From Croceibacterium xixiisoli (lineage in GTDB: Bacteria > Pseudomonadota > Alphaproteobacteria > Sphingomonadales > Sphingomonadaceae): DNA of 64,000 nucleotides. The stretch is taken from the NCBI RefSeq assembly GCF_009827305.1, contig NZ_WTYJ01000002.1, positions 186,001 to 250,000 on the forward strand, given 5' to 3'. The position numbers and the translations under genes are program-made. The notes under the pieces were generated by a model, which worked only from the letters and a program-made list of their open reading frames with translations, searched no databases and had not been told where the DNA came from. This document shows positions 25,256 through 34,144 of this stretch, piece by piece (positions within the stretch are counted from its first letter, which is position 1; every line of letters starts with the position of its first letter).

Positions 25256-26032
25256 CTAGGGGTGGCGACCTTCCGGCGCGATCCCCTCGCTCAGCGCGGT
25301 CACATAATCCCTCAGCGTGTCATGCAGCCTGATGTGCATGACCCGCTGAAACGGTTCGAGATCACCATCACTGAGAGAGGCATGCTCCAGGCTGTCCAGA
25401 TATGACTTGCGGTCTTCCGGGCGGACGGCGACCGGCACATAGCCCGCGCGCAACAGCATCAAATTCATCAGCAGCCGTGCCGCGCGCCCATGGCCATCGC
25501 TGAACGGATGAATGGCCGTGAGGCGGTAATGGGCATCGAAGGCAGCCTCCGGCGTCGGCGGCGCTGCTGCCAGCCATTGCCCGAACTGTTCCATCAGCAC
25601 CGGTATCTTGGCCGGATTGGGGAATATCACCGGGGAACCGGCGATCCGGCGGGCATGGTTGCTGTAAATGCCCGCAATGTCCGGCGATGATCGCAGCACG
25701 ATGCGCCGGTGCAGTTCGCACACAATGCCTTCGCTGACCTGATCGCCGCCGATCGCCGTTTCGCGCATCCATTGCACGGCATCATAGTGGTCGACCGCTT
25801 CCAGATGATCGCGCAGCGGCTTGCCACCCACGGTGATGCCATGTTCGATCAGTTCGGCGGTTTCGCGATAGGTCAGCGTGTTCCCCTCGATCGCGTTCGA
25901 GGTATAGGTCAGTTCGACATCGTAATAGCGTTGCAGATGGTCCAGCGTATGCCCCTGCAACGCGCGCAGGCCATCCAGCGCGGCCTTGCAGCCGGCAATA
26001 TCGGCCTTGATCTGATCCAGTGTTCGCACCAC
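25256..26032 (-). CDS. Fic family AMP-transferase-like protein with N-terminal inhibitory motif
   Basis: About 258 residues. The catalytic loop reads HPFSDGHGRAAR, matching the Fic motif except that the usual Asn is His. The N-terminal segment TYTSNAIEGNTLT contains the S-x-x-x-E-G inhibitory helix motif near residue 45, so it is a class II, self-inhibited Fic. The family modifies hydroxyl side chains of target proteins, mostly by AMP transfer. No antitoxin gene is adjacent. Two successive GTG codons (26032, 26029) are the best starts; the earlier frame is low quality. It converges with the GST gene. Confidence 0.85.
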   Translation of the reverse strand: MVRTLDQIKADIAGCKAALDGLRALQGHTLDHLQRYYDVELTYTSNAIEGNTLTYRETAELIEHGITVGGKPLRDHLEAVDHYDAVQWMRETAIGGDQVSEGIVCELHRRIVLRSSPDIAGIYSNHARRIAGSPVIFPNPAKIPVLMEQFGQWLAAAPPTPEAAFDAHYRLTAIHPFSDGHGRAARLLMNLMLLRAGYVPVAVRPEDRKSYLDSLEHASLSDGDLEPFQRVMHIRLHDTLRDYVTALSEGIAPEGRHP

Positions 26033-26082
26033 CCATCCGATGTAGTCAATTTCGCAAGGGGCGCAAACCTTCGGGCAAAACC

Positions 26083-27144
26083 CTAAGGCTGCCGGCACGC
26101 CTCCAGCTCTGCCTGCAGCACCGCCACAAGTTCGGCCGCCGGCATGGAGCGGGCGAGGGGCGCGCCCTGGCCGGCCCATTGCGCGCCAAAACCATATTCG
26201 CCGCGTGCGCTGGCTGCGGCATGCAGCGCCTTGCCCGCATCATAGGCGCGCGGATAATCGGGTGGCTGGCGTCCTCTGGTGGCATCGGTCAGCGCGGTGA
26301 AGCGGTTGGCCAGCACCCGCGCCGGGCGGCCCGATATCAGCGCGGTCAGCTGCGTGTGATGCGCCGCCGGGCTGGCCAGCGCCGCGCGATAGGCGGCATC
26401 GGCGGCGGATTCCGGGCAGGCGATGAAGGCGGTGCCCAGCTGCGCCGCTGCTGCGCCGAGATCCAGCGCGGCGGCGATGCCGGCCCCGTCCATGATGCCC
26501 CCGGCCGCGATCACCGGCAGATCGACGGACTGGACCAGCAGGCGGGTGAGGGCGAAGGTGGAAAGGGCATCATCATGCGCCGCCGGATCGAACAGGCCGC
26601 GATGGCCACCGGCCTCCACCCCTTGCGCCACCACGCCATCCAGCCCCGCCGCAGCAATCACCTGCGCTTCGGCCAGATTGGTGGCGGTGGCGATGAGAGC
26701 GATGCCGCGTTGTTTCAGCGCCGCGATAATATCGGCCGGCGGCAGACCGAAATGAAAACTCACCACCGGCGGCGCGGTGTCGAGCAGCATGGAGACCATG
26801 TCCCGATCATCGGCCAGGCTGCGATAGATCGTGCGCAGCTGTGCGGGCGAGGCGGCGCCATAACGGGCAAACAGCGGGGCGAGGAAGGCGATCCATTCCG
26901 CTTCGTGCGCAGCATCTTCGACCGGCGTGGCATGGGTGAACAGATTGACGGTGAAGGGGCGATCCGTCTGCGCCCGCACCGCCGCAATCATGCCGCGCGC
27001 GGTGGCCGCATCGCTGGCGCCCAGCCCGATCGACCCCAGCGCCCCGGCATTGGAAACCGCCGCCGCCATGTCCGGAGTGGAAACTCCGGCCATCGGCGCC
27101 TGGATCAAGGGCACCGACAGATCGAAGCGATCAAAGAATGGCAT
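26083..27144 (-). CDS. Nitronate monooxygenase family flavoprotein
   Basis: 353 residues. N-terminal [20 protein letters not shown] and [10 protein letters not shown], the [12 protein letters not shown] loop and [20 protein letters not shown] are the FMN-binding TIM-barrel features of nitronate monooxygenase (formerly 2-nitropropane dioxygenase). The family oxidises alkyl nitronates to carbonyl compounds and nitrite, protecting against toxic nitronates; some members act on other substrates. It lies 50 bp upstream of the Fic gene on the same strand. Cytoplasmic. Confidence 0.88.
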   Translation of the reverse strand: MPFFDRFDLSVPLIQAPMAGVSTPDMAAAVSNAGALGSIGLGASDAATARGMIAAVRAQTDRPFTVNLFTHATPVEDAAHEAEWIAFLAPLFARYGAASPAQLRTIYRSLADDRDMVSMLLDTAPPVVSFHFGLPPADIIAALKQRGIALIATATNLAEAQVIAAAGLDGVVAQGVEAGGHRGLFDPAAHDDALSTFALTRLLVQSVDLPVIAAGGIMDGAGIAAALDLGAAAAQLGTAFIACPESAADAAYRAALASPAAHHTQLTALISGRPARVLANRFTALTDATRGRQPPDYPRAYDAGKALHAAASARGEYGFGAQWAGQGAPLARSMPAAELVAVLQAELEACRQP

Positions 27145-27313
27145 GGGGCCTGCTCACATGGCGACGGGCTGGGCGTCGGGGTCAGCGCCCAACATAGGGA
27201 TTGGCGGTCAGGGTGGGAATGTCCGGTGCGCTGCGCCAGCAATTGCTGGCACTGGCCGGATGTGTCAGTTTTGTCGGGTACTGCCACGCGGCAGAAACGG
27301 GGGACGTCACATC

Positions 27314-27874
27314 ATGCTGAAATGCCGATATATGCTGCCGCTGATCGCCCTGTTGTATCCGCCGACACTGGCCGCTGCCGCAGACCGGACGGGCATCGAC
27401 TATGGCTGCGACACCGCGCCCGGCCATTTTTCGGAATTGGTACTTCCCGCTCCTGCCGGCGATTTCGTCGTTTCGGGGGAGGTGGAACTGGGCGGTATCA
27501 CCCAGCATGAACACTTTCTCTCGCTCACCCGTCTGGGCATTGCCCAGCGTGGGGAGCCCGGTACCTCGCCGTCCGATGTTGCAGGGTTCAGTCTGGGCGC
27601 CCTAGCAGATCCGGAGCGCCGCAACCGGCTGATCCAGGGGCTGGGCTGGGAAGAAAGCGCCAACGGGCGGGATGTGGAACACCCCATCGCCACCGTGCTG
27701 CGCGATGGCGGGAAGACTGCGTTCACCCTGACATTCCAGGCTGGCACGGTTACGCTGCGCATGGCCGGGCTGGAGCAGCGGATCGCGCTGAACGCGCCGA
27801 CCCCGGCAGTACGGATTGGCTGTTCGGGCGCGGATTTCCGCTATTCGAACCTGACGATCGCGCCGATCGGATAG
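27314..27874 (+). CDS. Hypothetical secreted protein
   Basis: 186 residues. Signal peptide MLPLIALLYPPTLAAAAD after a short basic lead; a second ATG at 27332 is equally possible. The mature part is beta-rich (FVVSGEVELGGITQHEH, VTLRMAGLEQRI) with two cysteines (YGCDTAPG and RIGCSGADF). No family is recognised. It stands alone between a minus-strand nitronate monooxygenase and a minus-strand membrane protein. Confidence 0.6.
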   Translation: MLKCRYMLPLIALLYPPTLAAAADRTGIDYGCDTAPGHFSELVLPAPAGDFVVSGEVELGGITQHEHFLSLTRLGIAQRGEPGTSPSDVAGFSLGALADPERRNRLIQGLGWEESANGRDVEHPIATVLRDGGKTAFTLTFQAGTVTLRMAGLEQRIALNAPTPAVRIGCSGADFRYSNLTIAPIG

Positions 27875-27881
27875 GGGGGTA

Positions 27882-28184
27882 TTATCCTGCTATGGTGGAC
27901 AGCTTACTGACAAGCAGCAGCAGATTGGTTGCTGCGAGCAGACCCATAATCGCGACGAGAATGACGAAGGCGCGGGGATGGGTCGCCATCGTAAGATCGC
28001 GTGCGGCGAAATTCCACGGCACCCGTCTGGTCTTTAGCGCTTGCAGCGTGGCGATCGCGAACACGGCAAAAAACGTCAGCATCAGGGCCACGTCAAACCC
28101 CAGACTGAGGCCGACCATGGCCAGCACGGCCATCACCGCACATTGCCAGAACGGCGAAGCGAGAAGGTTGAGGCGCGACATCAT
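27882..28184 (-). CDS. Small inner-membrane protein
   Basis: 100 residues with two or three hydrophobic helices: FWQCAVMAVLAMVGLSLGF, ALMLTFFAVFAIATLQAL and RAFVILVAIMGLLAATNLLL. A basic loop (KTRRVPWNFAARD) lies between the second and third. No family is recognised. It is downstream of the FKBP gene on the same strand with an 83-bp gap. Confidence 0.65.
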   Translation of the reverse strand: MMSRLNLLASPFWQCAVMAVLAMVGLSLGFDVALMLTFFAVFAIATLQALKTRRVPWNFAARDLTMATHPRAFVILVAIMGLLAATNLLLLVSKLSTIAG

Positions 28185-28267
28185 GGGCAGCAGCCTGCCC
28201 CATTTCCATCAGATTGCAATGCTGGATGGACGCGAGCGCATCAGCGCCCGCGCCCCACAACCCTCGA

Positions 28268-28774
28268 TCAGCCGCGAATGCCCAGCAATTCGATCTTGAA
28301 CAGCAGCGTCGCGCCGCCCGGGATCGGCCCGCCGCCTTGCGTGCCATAGGCCAGCGGAGCCGGCACGGCGAGTTCGATGGTGTCGCCCACGCCCATATTG
28401 GGAATGGCCATCTGCCAGGCGGGGACCAGCTGGGCGAGCGGGAATGTGGCCGGGCGCCCGCTGCGATAGGAGGAATCGAACACCTTCCCATCAACAAACG
28501 TGCCTTCGTAGTGAACCGTCACGACGTCGCGCACGGTCGGGTGCTTGCCCGATCCATCGCCCGCCACGCGGCGCCACAGCAGCCCGCCTTCCATCCACTG
28601 CCAGCCATCCGATGCCTGCCGGCTGGCCAGCGCAGCGGCTTGCGCGCTGTGCCAGGCCATATCCTGCGACGGATCGGCTGCTTCCTGCACGCGGTTCTGG
28701 GCATGGGCGGCGGCAACAAACACGATGGCGGCGGCCAGCGCCAGGCCGGCCTGGGCCATGGGATGTTTGATCAT
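28268..28774 (-). CDS. FKBP-type peptidyl-prolyl isomerase, secreted
   Basis: 168 residues. Signal peptide (LALAAAIVFVAAAHAQ) followed by a helical linker and one FKBP domain with VTVHYEGTFVDGKVFDSSY, GWQWMEGGLL upstream, and PAPLAYGTQGGGPIPGGATL near the end. The family speeds cis-trans isomerisation of X-Pro bonds, here for periplasmic proteins. Methionines at 28774 and 28762 are possible starts; GGAG is 11 bp from the first. It lies 50 bp after the pirin gene on the same strand. Confidence 0.92.
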   Translation of the reverse strand: MIKHPMAQAGLALAAAIVFVAAAHAQNRVQEAADPSQDMAWHSAQAAALASRQASDGWQWMEGGLLWRRVAGDGSGKHPTVRDVVTVHYEGTFVDGKVFDSSYRSGRPATFPLAQLVPAWQMAIPNMGVGDTIELAVPAPLAYGTQGGGPIPGGATLLFKIELLGIRG

Positions 28775-28824
28775 GGGGGCAAATTCTCCGAAATTCATGC
28801 AGGCACGGCCAGGGTCGCCGTCAT

Positions 28825-29709
28825 TCAGGGATAGCTGACGGTTTTCGGCTTTTCAGGCAAGGGGATGAATTCCTTGTCGTCACCCGGAACAGTGGGAAAC
28901 CGTCCGGCGGTCCAGTCTTCCTTCGCCTGTTCGATCCGCTCGCGGCTGGAACTGACGAAATTCCAATAGACATAGCGGCGCGTGCTGAACGCCTCGCCCC
29001 CCAGCAGCATGATCTTGCCGCCCCGGTCCGACCGCAGCATCATGGCGGCGCCCGGCTTCAGCACGGTCAGAACATAGAGTTCCAGCGGCGTGCCATCCAC
29101 GCTGGCTTCTCCGCCGACCAACATCACCGCCCGCTCATCCGCTTCGGCATCGATCGGGATCGATCCGGTCGGCGCCAGGTCGATTTCGGCATAGATGGTT
29201 TGCGCATGGGTGGTGGTGGCGGCGGTCTGCCCCCACAGCGATCCCATGATCACGCGCGCCTTGGTGCAGCTGTCTTCCACCAGCGGCAGGCCGGCGATGG
29301 ATTCGAAGGCGGGGGCGATGTCTTCCTGTCCGTCCGGCAGGGCCAGCCAGGTCTGCATGCCATACATCGCCGGCCCGGCATCGCGTTCACTCTGCGGGCT
29401 GCGTTCCGAATGGACGATGCCGCTGCCGGCGGTCATCAGATTGACCGTGCCCGGGCGGATGGTGGCAAAGGAACCCAGACTGTCGCGATGGTCGATCCCG
29501 CCTTCGAACAGCCATGTGACCGTGGCCAGATTGATGTGCGGATGCGGGCGCACATCCATGCCCTGGCCGCGTTCCAGCCGCGCGGGGCCGAACTGATCGA
29601 CGAAGATGAACGGGCCCACCATCCGGCATTGCGGGCTGGGTACCGCGCGGCGGACGCTGAAGCCGCCCAGATCATGGGTGATCGGGGTGACCGTCTGCAG
29701 AATGCTCAT
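28825..29709 (-). CDS. Pirin family bicupin protein
   Basis: 294 residues. The N-terminal cupin has the metal-ligand pattern RPHPHINLATVTWLFEGGID followed by HRDSLG and an SGIVHSERSP segment. The family includes quercetinases and regulators; the true substrate is usually unknown. The gene's ATG overlaps the bolA stop by 4 bp, so it is coupled to bolA, a common pairing in alphaproteobacteria that I would not over-interpret. Cytoplasmic. Confidence 0.9.
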   Translation of the reverse strand: MSILQTVTPITHDLGGFSVRRAVPSPQCRMVGPFIFVDQFGPARLERGQGMDVRPHPHINLATVTWLFEGGIDHRDSLGSFATIRPGTVNLMTAGSGIVHSERSPQSERDAGPAMYGMQTWLALPDGQEDIAPAFESIAGLPLVEDSCTKARVIMGSLWGQTAATTTHAQTIYAEIDLAPTGSIPIDAEADERAVMLVGGEASVDGTPLELYVLTVLKPGAAMMLRSDRGGKIMLLGGEAFSTRRYVYWNFVSSSRERIEQAKEDWTAGRFPTVPGDDKEFIPLPEKPKTVSYP

Positions 29710-29987
29710 GCGACAGCTTCCCCGGGGGCGAAGGCGCGGATCGCCAGCGCATGCACGCGCTGGCCGGGAATATCGCCCAGCGCGCGGTTGACCATGCGTT
29801 GCCGTTCCAGCCGGTTCTTGCCGGTGAAGGCATCGCTTTCGATCACCACGGTGAAATGCGATTCCCCGCTGCCATCATCGCCCGAATGGCCATGATGCGA
29901 TGCGCTGTCATTGATCACATTCAGTCGGCCGGGCGTAAACTCCTGTTGCAACAGGGTTTCCATCTCGGTTTGCAAGGGTCCGCTCAT
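29706..29987 (-). CDS. bolA: BolA family protein
   Basis: 93 residues from the ATG at 29987 with GGAG 6 bp upstream. The BolA fold is shown by NVINDSASHHGHSGDDGSGE, SHFTVVIESDAF, RLERQRMVNRAL and VHALAIRAFAPGE. Its histidines fit [2Fe-2S] sharing with monothiol glutaredoxins. The insertion SGDDGSGES is typical of alphaproteobacterial BolA. It is divergent from the J-domain gene (about 50 bp apart) and coupled to pirin downstream. Confidence 0.92.
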   Translation of the reverse strand: MSGPLQTEMETLLQQEFTPGRLNVINDSASHHGHSGDDGSGESHFTVVIESDAFTGKNRLERQRMVNRALGDIPGQRVHALAIRAFAPGEAVA

Positions 29988-30030
29988 GCTCGACTCCGTT
30001 CGGGGGTTTTCAATTCGGCGCTCTATCACC

Positions 30031-30636
30031 ATGATTATGGGGATGCGCAGTCAGAAGTTCCACGGCCGATATGAAAGTGATGGGCGCGCCTGCGATGCGC
30101 CGGGATGCCAGGAGGCGGGCGAGTTCCGCGCGCCGGGCGATCAATCGTCGGGCTTCGACGGGCCCGGCAACTGGCGCTGGTTCTGCCTGCAGCATGTGCG
30201 CGAATTCAACGCCGGCTATGACTGGTTCGCCGGGATGAGCGCGGAAGAAATCTACGCCGCGCAATCGCCGCTGTCCGGCTGGCGCAATGACACGCGCGCC
30301 TTTCGCCCCGATGCCGGGGTGGGCGGCATCCCGCGCTGGGCCGATTTCGTCGATCCGCTCGACGCCATCGGCGCGCGCGCGGCCAGCATCCGCCACCGGG
30401 CTGGCGTTCGTGCCGCCGGGGCCGCGCCCAACGGCTTTTCCGCGAAGGAGCGGGACGCGCTGATGGTCATGGGCCTGTCCGCCGATGCCGACCGCACCCG
30501 GCTGCGGCGCCGCTATTCCGAACTCGTTCGCCGCTATCACCCCGATCGCAATGGCGGGGATCGCAGCAAGGAAGGGCAGCTGCAGCGGGTGGTGGAAGCC
30601 TATCAATTGCTGCGCAAGGCCGCTGCTTTCGCCTGA
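30031..30636 (+). CDS. J-domain (DnaJ-like) protein with N-terminal zinc-finger-like segment
   Basis: About 200 residues. A C-terminal J domain reads ALMVMGLSADADRTRLRRRY, then SELVRRYHPDRNGGDRS with the HPD motif. The N-terminal half has CDAPGCQEAGEFRAP and FCLQHV, a possible Cys/His metal site. It should stimulate DnaK ATPase for a specific client. ATGs at 30031, 30037 and 30043 are all in frame; the last fits KFHGRYE-type starts best. In many alphaproteobacteria this gene sits between bolA and cobS; here cobS is about 7.3 kb downstream. Confidence 0.88.
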   Translation: MIMGMRSQKFHGRYESDGRACDAPGCQEAGEFRAPGDQSSGFDGPGNWRWFCLQHVREFNAGYDWFAGMSAEEIYAAQSPLSGWRNDTRAFRPDAGVGGIPRWADFVDPLDAIGARAASIRHRAGVRAAGAAPNGFSAKERDALMVMGLSADADRTRLRRRYSELVRRYHPDRNGGDRSKEGQLQRVVEAYQLLRKAAAFA

Positions 30637-30671
30637 GAGGCGTTCGCTCGAGCCTTGCGCCTGAAGTCAGA

Positions 30672-31022
30672 TTAGAACGAAGCCCCGTCCACCCGGTCGA
30701 TCTCCAGCACATCCAGGTCGCAATCGGGCACGCAGCGCAGATTGACGGCGATCATCTCTCCGCCATCGGGCGTGCTGCCCCGGGCGAAGGGGGAACAGCC
30801 GCACACCCGGCAGAACTGATGCTCGATCACATGGCGGTTGAAGCGATAGCTGCCGATCGCCTCATCGGCGGCGGCAATCTGCACATTCGCCGCCGGGGTG
30901 AAATGCAGCACCGTGCCCTTGCGCCGGCAGATCGAACAATTGCAGCTCATGCCCCGCGCGGGCAATTCTTCGGCAATATCGGCGCTGACCGCGCCGCAAT
31001 GGCAGGATGCGCTATAGCTCAT
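30672..31022 (-). CDS. GFA family (glutathione-dependent formaldehyde-activating-like) protein
   Basis: 116 residues. Zinc-ligand motifs of the GFA/CENP-V fold are all present: SASCHCGAVS, CNCSICRRKG and FCRVCGCSPF. The founding member was proposed to form S-hydroxymethylglutathione, but most homologues have no proven activity. The start overlaps the GST stop by ATGA, so the two genes are coupled. It is the left end of the block that lies between the J-domain gene and cobS. Confidence 0.9.
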   Translation of the reverse strand: MSYSASCHCGAVSADIAEELPARGMSCNCSICRRKGTVLHFTPAANVQIAAADEAIGSYRFNRHVIEHQFCRVCGCSPFARGSTPDGGEMIAVNLRCVPDCDLDVLEIDRVDGASF

Positions 31023-31669
31023 TGGCCTGGCCCGTCGGGTGCCTGCGCCTGCATTTCCGCGATCAGTGCCATGTCGATCGCCTTGGCCGCCTGATAGCCA
31101 CCGCGCGCGCGCAGCCGTTCGACATAGGCGGTGAAGCTGGGCCGTGACACCAGCGTGCCGAAGGTCAGCCCCCAATCGACCGCCGAACCGACATAGACAT
31201 CGGCCATGGTGAAGCGCGATCCACAGACGAAGTCATGCGTCTGCAGCCAGCCATCCAGCGCATCCACAGTGCGCGCATAGCTGCCGAAGCCGACCGTGCG
31301 TTCCTGCTCTTCCGTCGGTTCCCAGCCGAAGGCGCGATTGGTCACCGCCTGTTCCAGCGGACCGGCGGCGAACAACAGCCAGCGGAAATAATCGGCCGCC
31401 TCATGCTCACCGGGCAGCAAGCCCTTTTTCGGATGCGTCAGCGCCAGATAATGGCAGACCGCCGCCGCTTCACTCACCACATGATCATGCCCTTCATGAT
31501 GATGCACGATGGTCGGCAGCTTCCCCATCGGATTGGCGGCAAGGAAATCAGCCGGCTTGTCCTCATAACCGACGAACACCGGATCGTAATCGGCATCCAC
31601 CTCATGCAGCGCCCAGCGGGCAATCTGGGCCCGGCTCATCGGATTAAAATAAAATGTGAATCGGGCCAT
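31019..31669 (-). CDS. Glutathione S-transferase family protein
   Basis: 216 residues from ATG 31669 with GGAG upstream. The thioredoxin half starts RFTFYFNPMSRAQIARWALH with Ser at the usual active-site region, then NPMGKLPTIV and VVSEAAAVCHYLA. The helical half ends with FTMADVYVGSAVDWG. The coupled GFA gene suggests a shared glutathione-linked job. The substrate is not known. Confidence 0.88.
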   Translation of the reverse strand: MARFTFYFNPMSRAQIARWALHEVDADYDPVFVGYEDKPADFLAANPMGKLPTIVHHHEGHDHVVSEAAAVCHYLALTHPKKGLLPGEHEAADYFRWLLFAAGPLEQAVTNRAFGWEPTEEQERTVGFGSYARTVDALDGWLQTHDFVCGSRFTMADVYVGSAVDWGLTFGTLVSRPSFTAYVERLRARGGYQAAKAIDMALIAEMQAQAPDGPGQ

Positions 31670-31770
31670 ATCTTTGCTCCACTTTCGGTTTGAACATAGG
31701 GGGAACATCGTGATATTCGCAAGTGTGTTGGTCACCCTTGCGCCGCCTTTTTGAAAAGGTCATTTCACCG

Positions 31771-32247
31771 ATGCAATCAATGACACGGCCGTGGCGTTCC
31801 CTACCGATTTCCGGCGCCTTTGCCCTGCTGGCGCTCGGCGGTTGTTCGGGCGAAAACAATCCCCGGTCCGACGCTCCGATCAAGCCCGAGCCAATGCATG
31901 GCTTTGAATATTTGATCAACAAATATACGAATGAATATTCGGTGCGCAGGGTGGGAACCATCCGGTCCGGATCGCATGAATATATCGTCTTCGACTATCA
32001 TTACATCCAGCTTGCTCAATGCAGCTCGTGCTCCAGCCAAGGTGGACAGAAGGTTCTGTTTTTCGAAGAAGATCGCTATATCGGGCATTACCACCCTTTT
32101 GACGTCGACGTTTCGATCAAGGATGGGAGCGTGTTTTTCCGGCCGATTTCCGATCATCAAGATGATGTCACGGAACTCAAATTGACCGAGCGCGGCTTTC
32201 CGCCAAAGCTGTTGATCAATGGCGAGTTGCTTGGCTTCTATCGGTAG
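31771..32247 (+). CDS. Hypothetical lipoprotein
   Basis: 158 residues. The leader ends LLALGGCSGENN, a good lipobox. The mature part carries a CSSCSS pair and many aromatic residues (HEYIVFDYHYIQLAQ). Base composition is more AT-rich than its neighbours, which may indicate transfer. No family is recognised. It is the only plus-strand gene inside the 30.7-36.5 kb minus-strand block. Confidence 0.65.
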   Translation: MQSMTRPWRSLPISGAFALLALGGCSGENNPRSDAPIKPEPMHGFEYLINKYTNEYSVRRVGTIRSGSHEYIVFDYHYIQLAQCSSCSSQGGQKVLFFEEDRYIGHYHPFDVDVSIKDGSVFFRPISDHQDDVTELKLTERGFPPKLLINGELLGFYR

Positions 32248-32298
32248 AGGCTGTTCATCTTTACGACGTCGGAATGGTTGGCACCGCGCCATCCCACC

Positions 32299-32949
32299 TC
32301 AATCGCGATCCGGCGCCCCGCCCGGGAAATAGGCGCGGAACGGCCGCGCATCCTCCACGCAGCGGCTGACCGGCGGCAGCGCCAGCAGTTCGGCACGGAA
32401 CCCGCTCAACCTCGGGCATTCGGCCGGAATCCGCTCGATCCAGTCGGCATAGAACAAGGATGGCGCGGCCGCGCAGCTGATCAGGGAAACATGCGGCGCC
32501 AGCTGGTGGGTATCCAGCCAGCCTTCCAGCCAGCGATAGGCGCGCTGCAGCCCGGCGGTGCCGGCGGCCACCTCCGCCGGATCGGGGGCGGCGGCATTGG
32601 CAATGCGCGCATTCACCACCCGCTGCAGATTGGCCATCACATAATTGTCGAACACCCGGTCGATCATCCGCGCCTGCGCCGCCAGCGCCGGATCGGCGGG
32701 GATCAGCGGTGCGGGGCCAGGGTGAAACGCGGCCAGATGCTCGATGATCGCGGTCGCCTCCACGATCACCGCATCCCCATCGCGCAGGATCGGGAACTTG
32801 CCCGCCGGATGCGCCGTCTGGACAAAGGCGGCATGCTCCGGCTCATCCGGCGCGACCAGCCGGAATTCGAACGCGGTGCCATTGGCGTAAAGCGGGATCA
32901 GCGCCTTCCACGTGTAGGAAGAAAACGGATGGCCATAGAGCGCCAGCAT
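32299..32949 (-). CDS. Glutathione S-transferase, last gene of the seven-gene operon
   Basis: 216 residues. LYGHPFSSYTWKALIPLYAN at the N-terminus, PAGKFPILRDGDAVIVEATA with the Glu-Ala variant of the glutathione contact, and a helical C-terminal half ending in ARPFRAYFPG. ATG 32949 overlaps the upstream stop as TGATG and is better spaced from a GGGGTG site than ATG 32955. It closes a minus-strand run beginning at 36456. Confidence 0.87.
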   Translation of the reverse strand: MLALYGHPFSSYTWKALIPLYANGTAFEFRLVAPDEPEHAAFVQTAHPAGKFPILRDGDAVIVEATAIIEHLAAFHPGPAPLIPADPALAAQARMIDRVFDNYVMANLQRVVNARIANAAAPDPAEVAAGTAGLQRAYRWLEGWLDTHQLAPHVSLISCAAAPSLFYADWIERIPAECPRLSGFRAELLALPPVSRCVEDARPFRAYFPGGAPDRD

Positions 32950-33614
32950 CACCATTCACCCCGCGCAATCCGCGCGCGCCGGTTCAGTTCGCGCTCGCTC
33001 GGTTCATCCATCGCGAAAGATCCGATTTCCGGCACGCCGACCGGCTCATAGGTCGTCATGATGATCCCGGTGGAGGAAATCCGGCTCTCCACCATGCGGA
33101 ACGTCCGCCCCGGCGTGCCACCCCCGAACAGGCGCTTGCCGGTGCCCAGCACGATGGGGGCGACCATCAGCACCAGCCGGTCGAGCAGGCCGTGCTGCAG
33201 CAATTGCGGATAGAGCGTGGTGCTGCCCTGGATCACCAGATCGGGCCCGTCTTCGGCCTTCAGCGCGGCCAGCGCTTCCATATCGGCCACGCGGCTGCTG
33301 CCCTGCCACGAAAACGGCTTCTCGCAGGATGTCAGCACATGCTTGCGGATGCGGTTCAGCTTGTTCGCCAGCGGATCCTCATCGGGCATGAAGGGCCAGT
33401 GGGCGGTGAAGATGTCATAGGTGCGCCGGCCCAGCAGCAGTTCGAATTCGCCGTTGAACAGGGTATCGACCTGATGGCCCAGCGCTTCGTCGAACATGGT
33501 CGTCAGCCAGCCGCCATAGGGGAAATCACCCGTGGGGTCTTCCTCCGGGCCGCCGGGCGCCTGCATCACCCCATCCATCGACACAAAGGCGCCGCCGATA
33601 ATCCTGCGTGGCAT
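32949..33614 (-). CDS. RibD-C/dihydrofolate-reductase-fold protein
   Basis: 221 residues. GGAFVSMDGVMQAPGGPEED, LLLGRRTYDIFTAHWP and DLVIQGSTTLYPQLLQHGLL match the RibD C-terminal/DHFR-like reductases that bind NADPH. Most stand-alone members have no known substrate; they are often found beside VOC and DUF1428 genes in alphaproteobacteria. It lies 36 bp behind the VOC gene and overlaps the next GST gene by one base. Confidence 0.88.
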   Translation of the reverse strand: MPRRIIGGAFVSMDGVMQAPGGPEEDPTGDFPYGGWLTTMFDEALGHQVDTLFNGEFELLLGRRTYDIFTAHWPFMPDEDPLANKLNRIRKHVLTSCEKPFSWQGSSRVADMEALAALKAEDGPDLVIQGSTTLYPQLLQHGLLDRLVLMVAPIVLGTGKRLFGGGTPGRTFRMVESRISSTGIIMTTYEPVGVPEIGSFAMDEPSERELNRRARIARGEW

Positions 33615-33650
33615 TCAATCCTCCCAATCCTGTAATCGATAATCGCGTGG

Positions 33651-34142
33651 TCAGCCGGCGATCGCGGCCTCGATTGCGGCGATGTCGATTTTCTTCATCG
33701 TCATCATCGCTTCGAAGGCGCGCTTGGCGGCCACCGGGTCCGATCCGGCCACCGCATCGGTCAGCACGCGCGGGGTGATCTGCCAGGAAATCCCCCATTT
33801 GTCCTTGCACCAGCCGCACATGCTTTCCTGCCCGCCATTGCCGACGATGGCATTCCAATAGCGGTCGGTCTCTTCCTGCGTCTCGGTGGAAATCTGGAAG
33901 GAAAACGCCTCGCTATGGGTGAAGGCCGGCCCGCCGTTAAGCCCGATGCAGGGGAAACCCAGCACGGTGAAATCCACCGTCAGCACAGCGCCCGCCTCGC
34001 CGGAGGGATTGTCCGCCGGCGCGCGATGGGTCGCGCCCACGCTGCTGTCGGGGAAGGTCGCGGCATAGAATTGTGCCGCTTCCTCCGCGCCGCTGTCATA
34101 CCACAGGCAAAGCCGGGTCTTGTCGCTGTTGACGCTCGCCAT
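33651..34142 (-). CDS. VOC family protein, PhnB/3-demethylubiquinone-type
   Basis: 163 residues. TRLCLWYDSGAEEAAQFYAA, GFPCIGLNGGP and CGWCKDKWGISWQI are typical of PhnB-like VOC proteins (Pfam 3-dmu-9_3-mt), whose chemistry is unproven. It ends in Lys/Ala-rich helix MMTMKKIDIAAIEAAIAG. A GTG at 34148 overlaps the upstream stop and ATG 34142 follows AAGG; either could be used. Fifth gene of the operon. Confidence 0.85.
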   Translation of the reverse strand: MASVNSDKTRLCLWYDSGAEEAAQFYAATFPDSSVGATHRAPADNPSGEAGAVLTVDFTVLGFPCIGLNGGPAFTHSEAFSFQISTETQEETDRYWNAIVGNGGQESMCGWCKDKWGISWQITPRVLTDAVAGSDPVAAKRAFEAMMTMKKIDIAAIEAAIAG

Positions 34143-34144
34143 GG

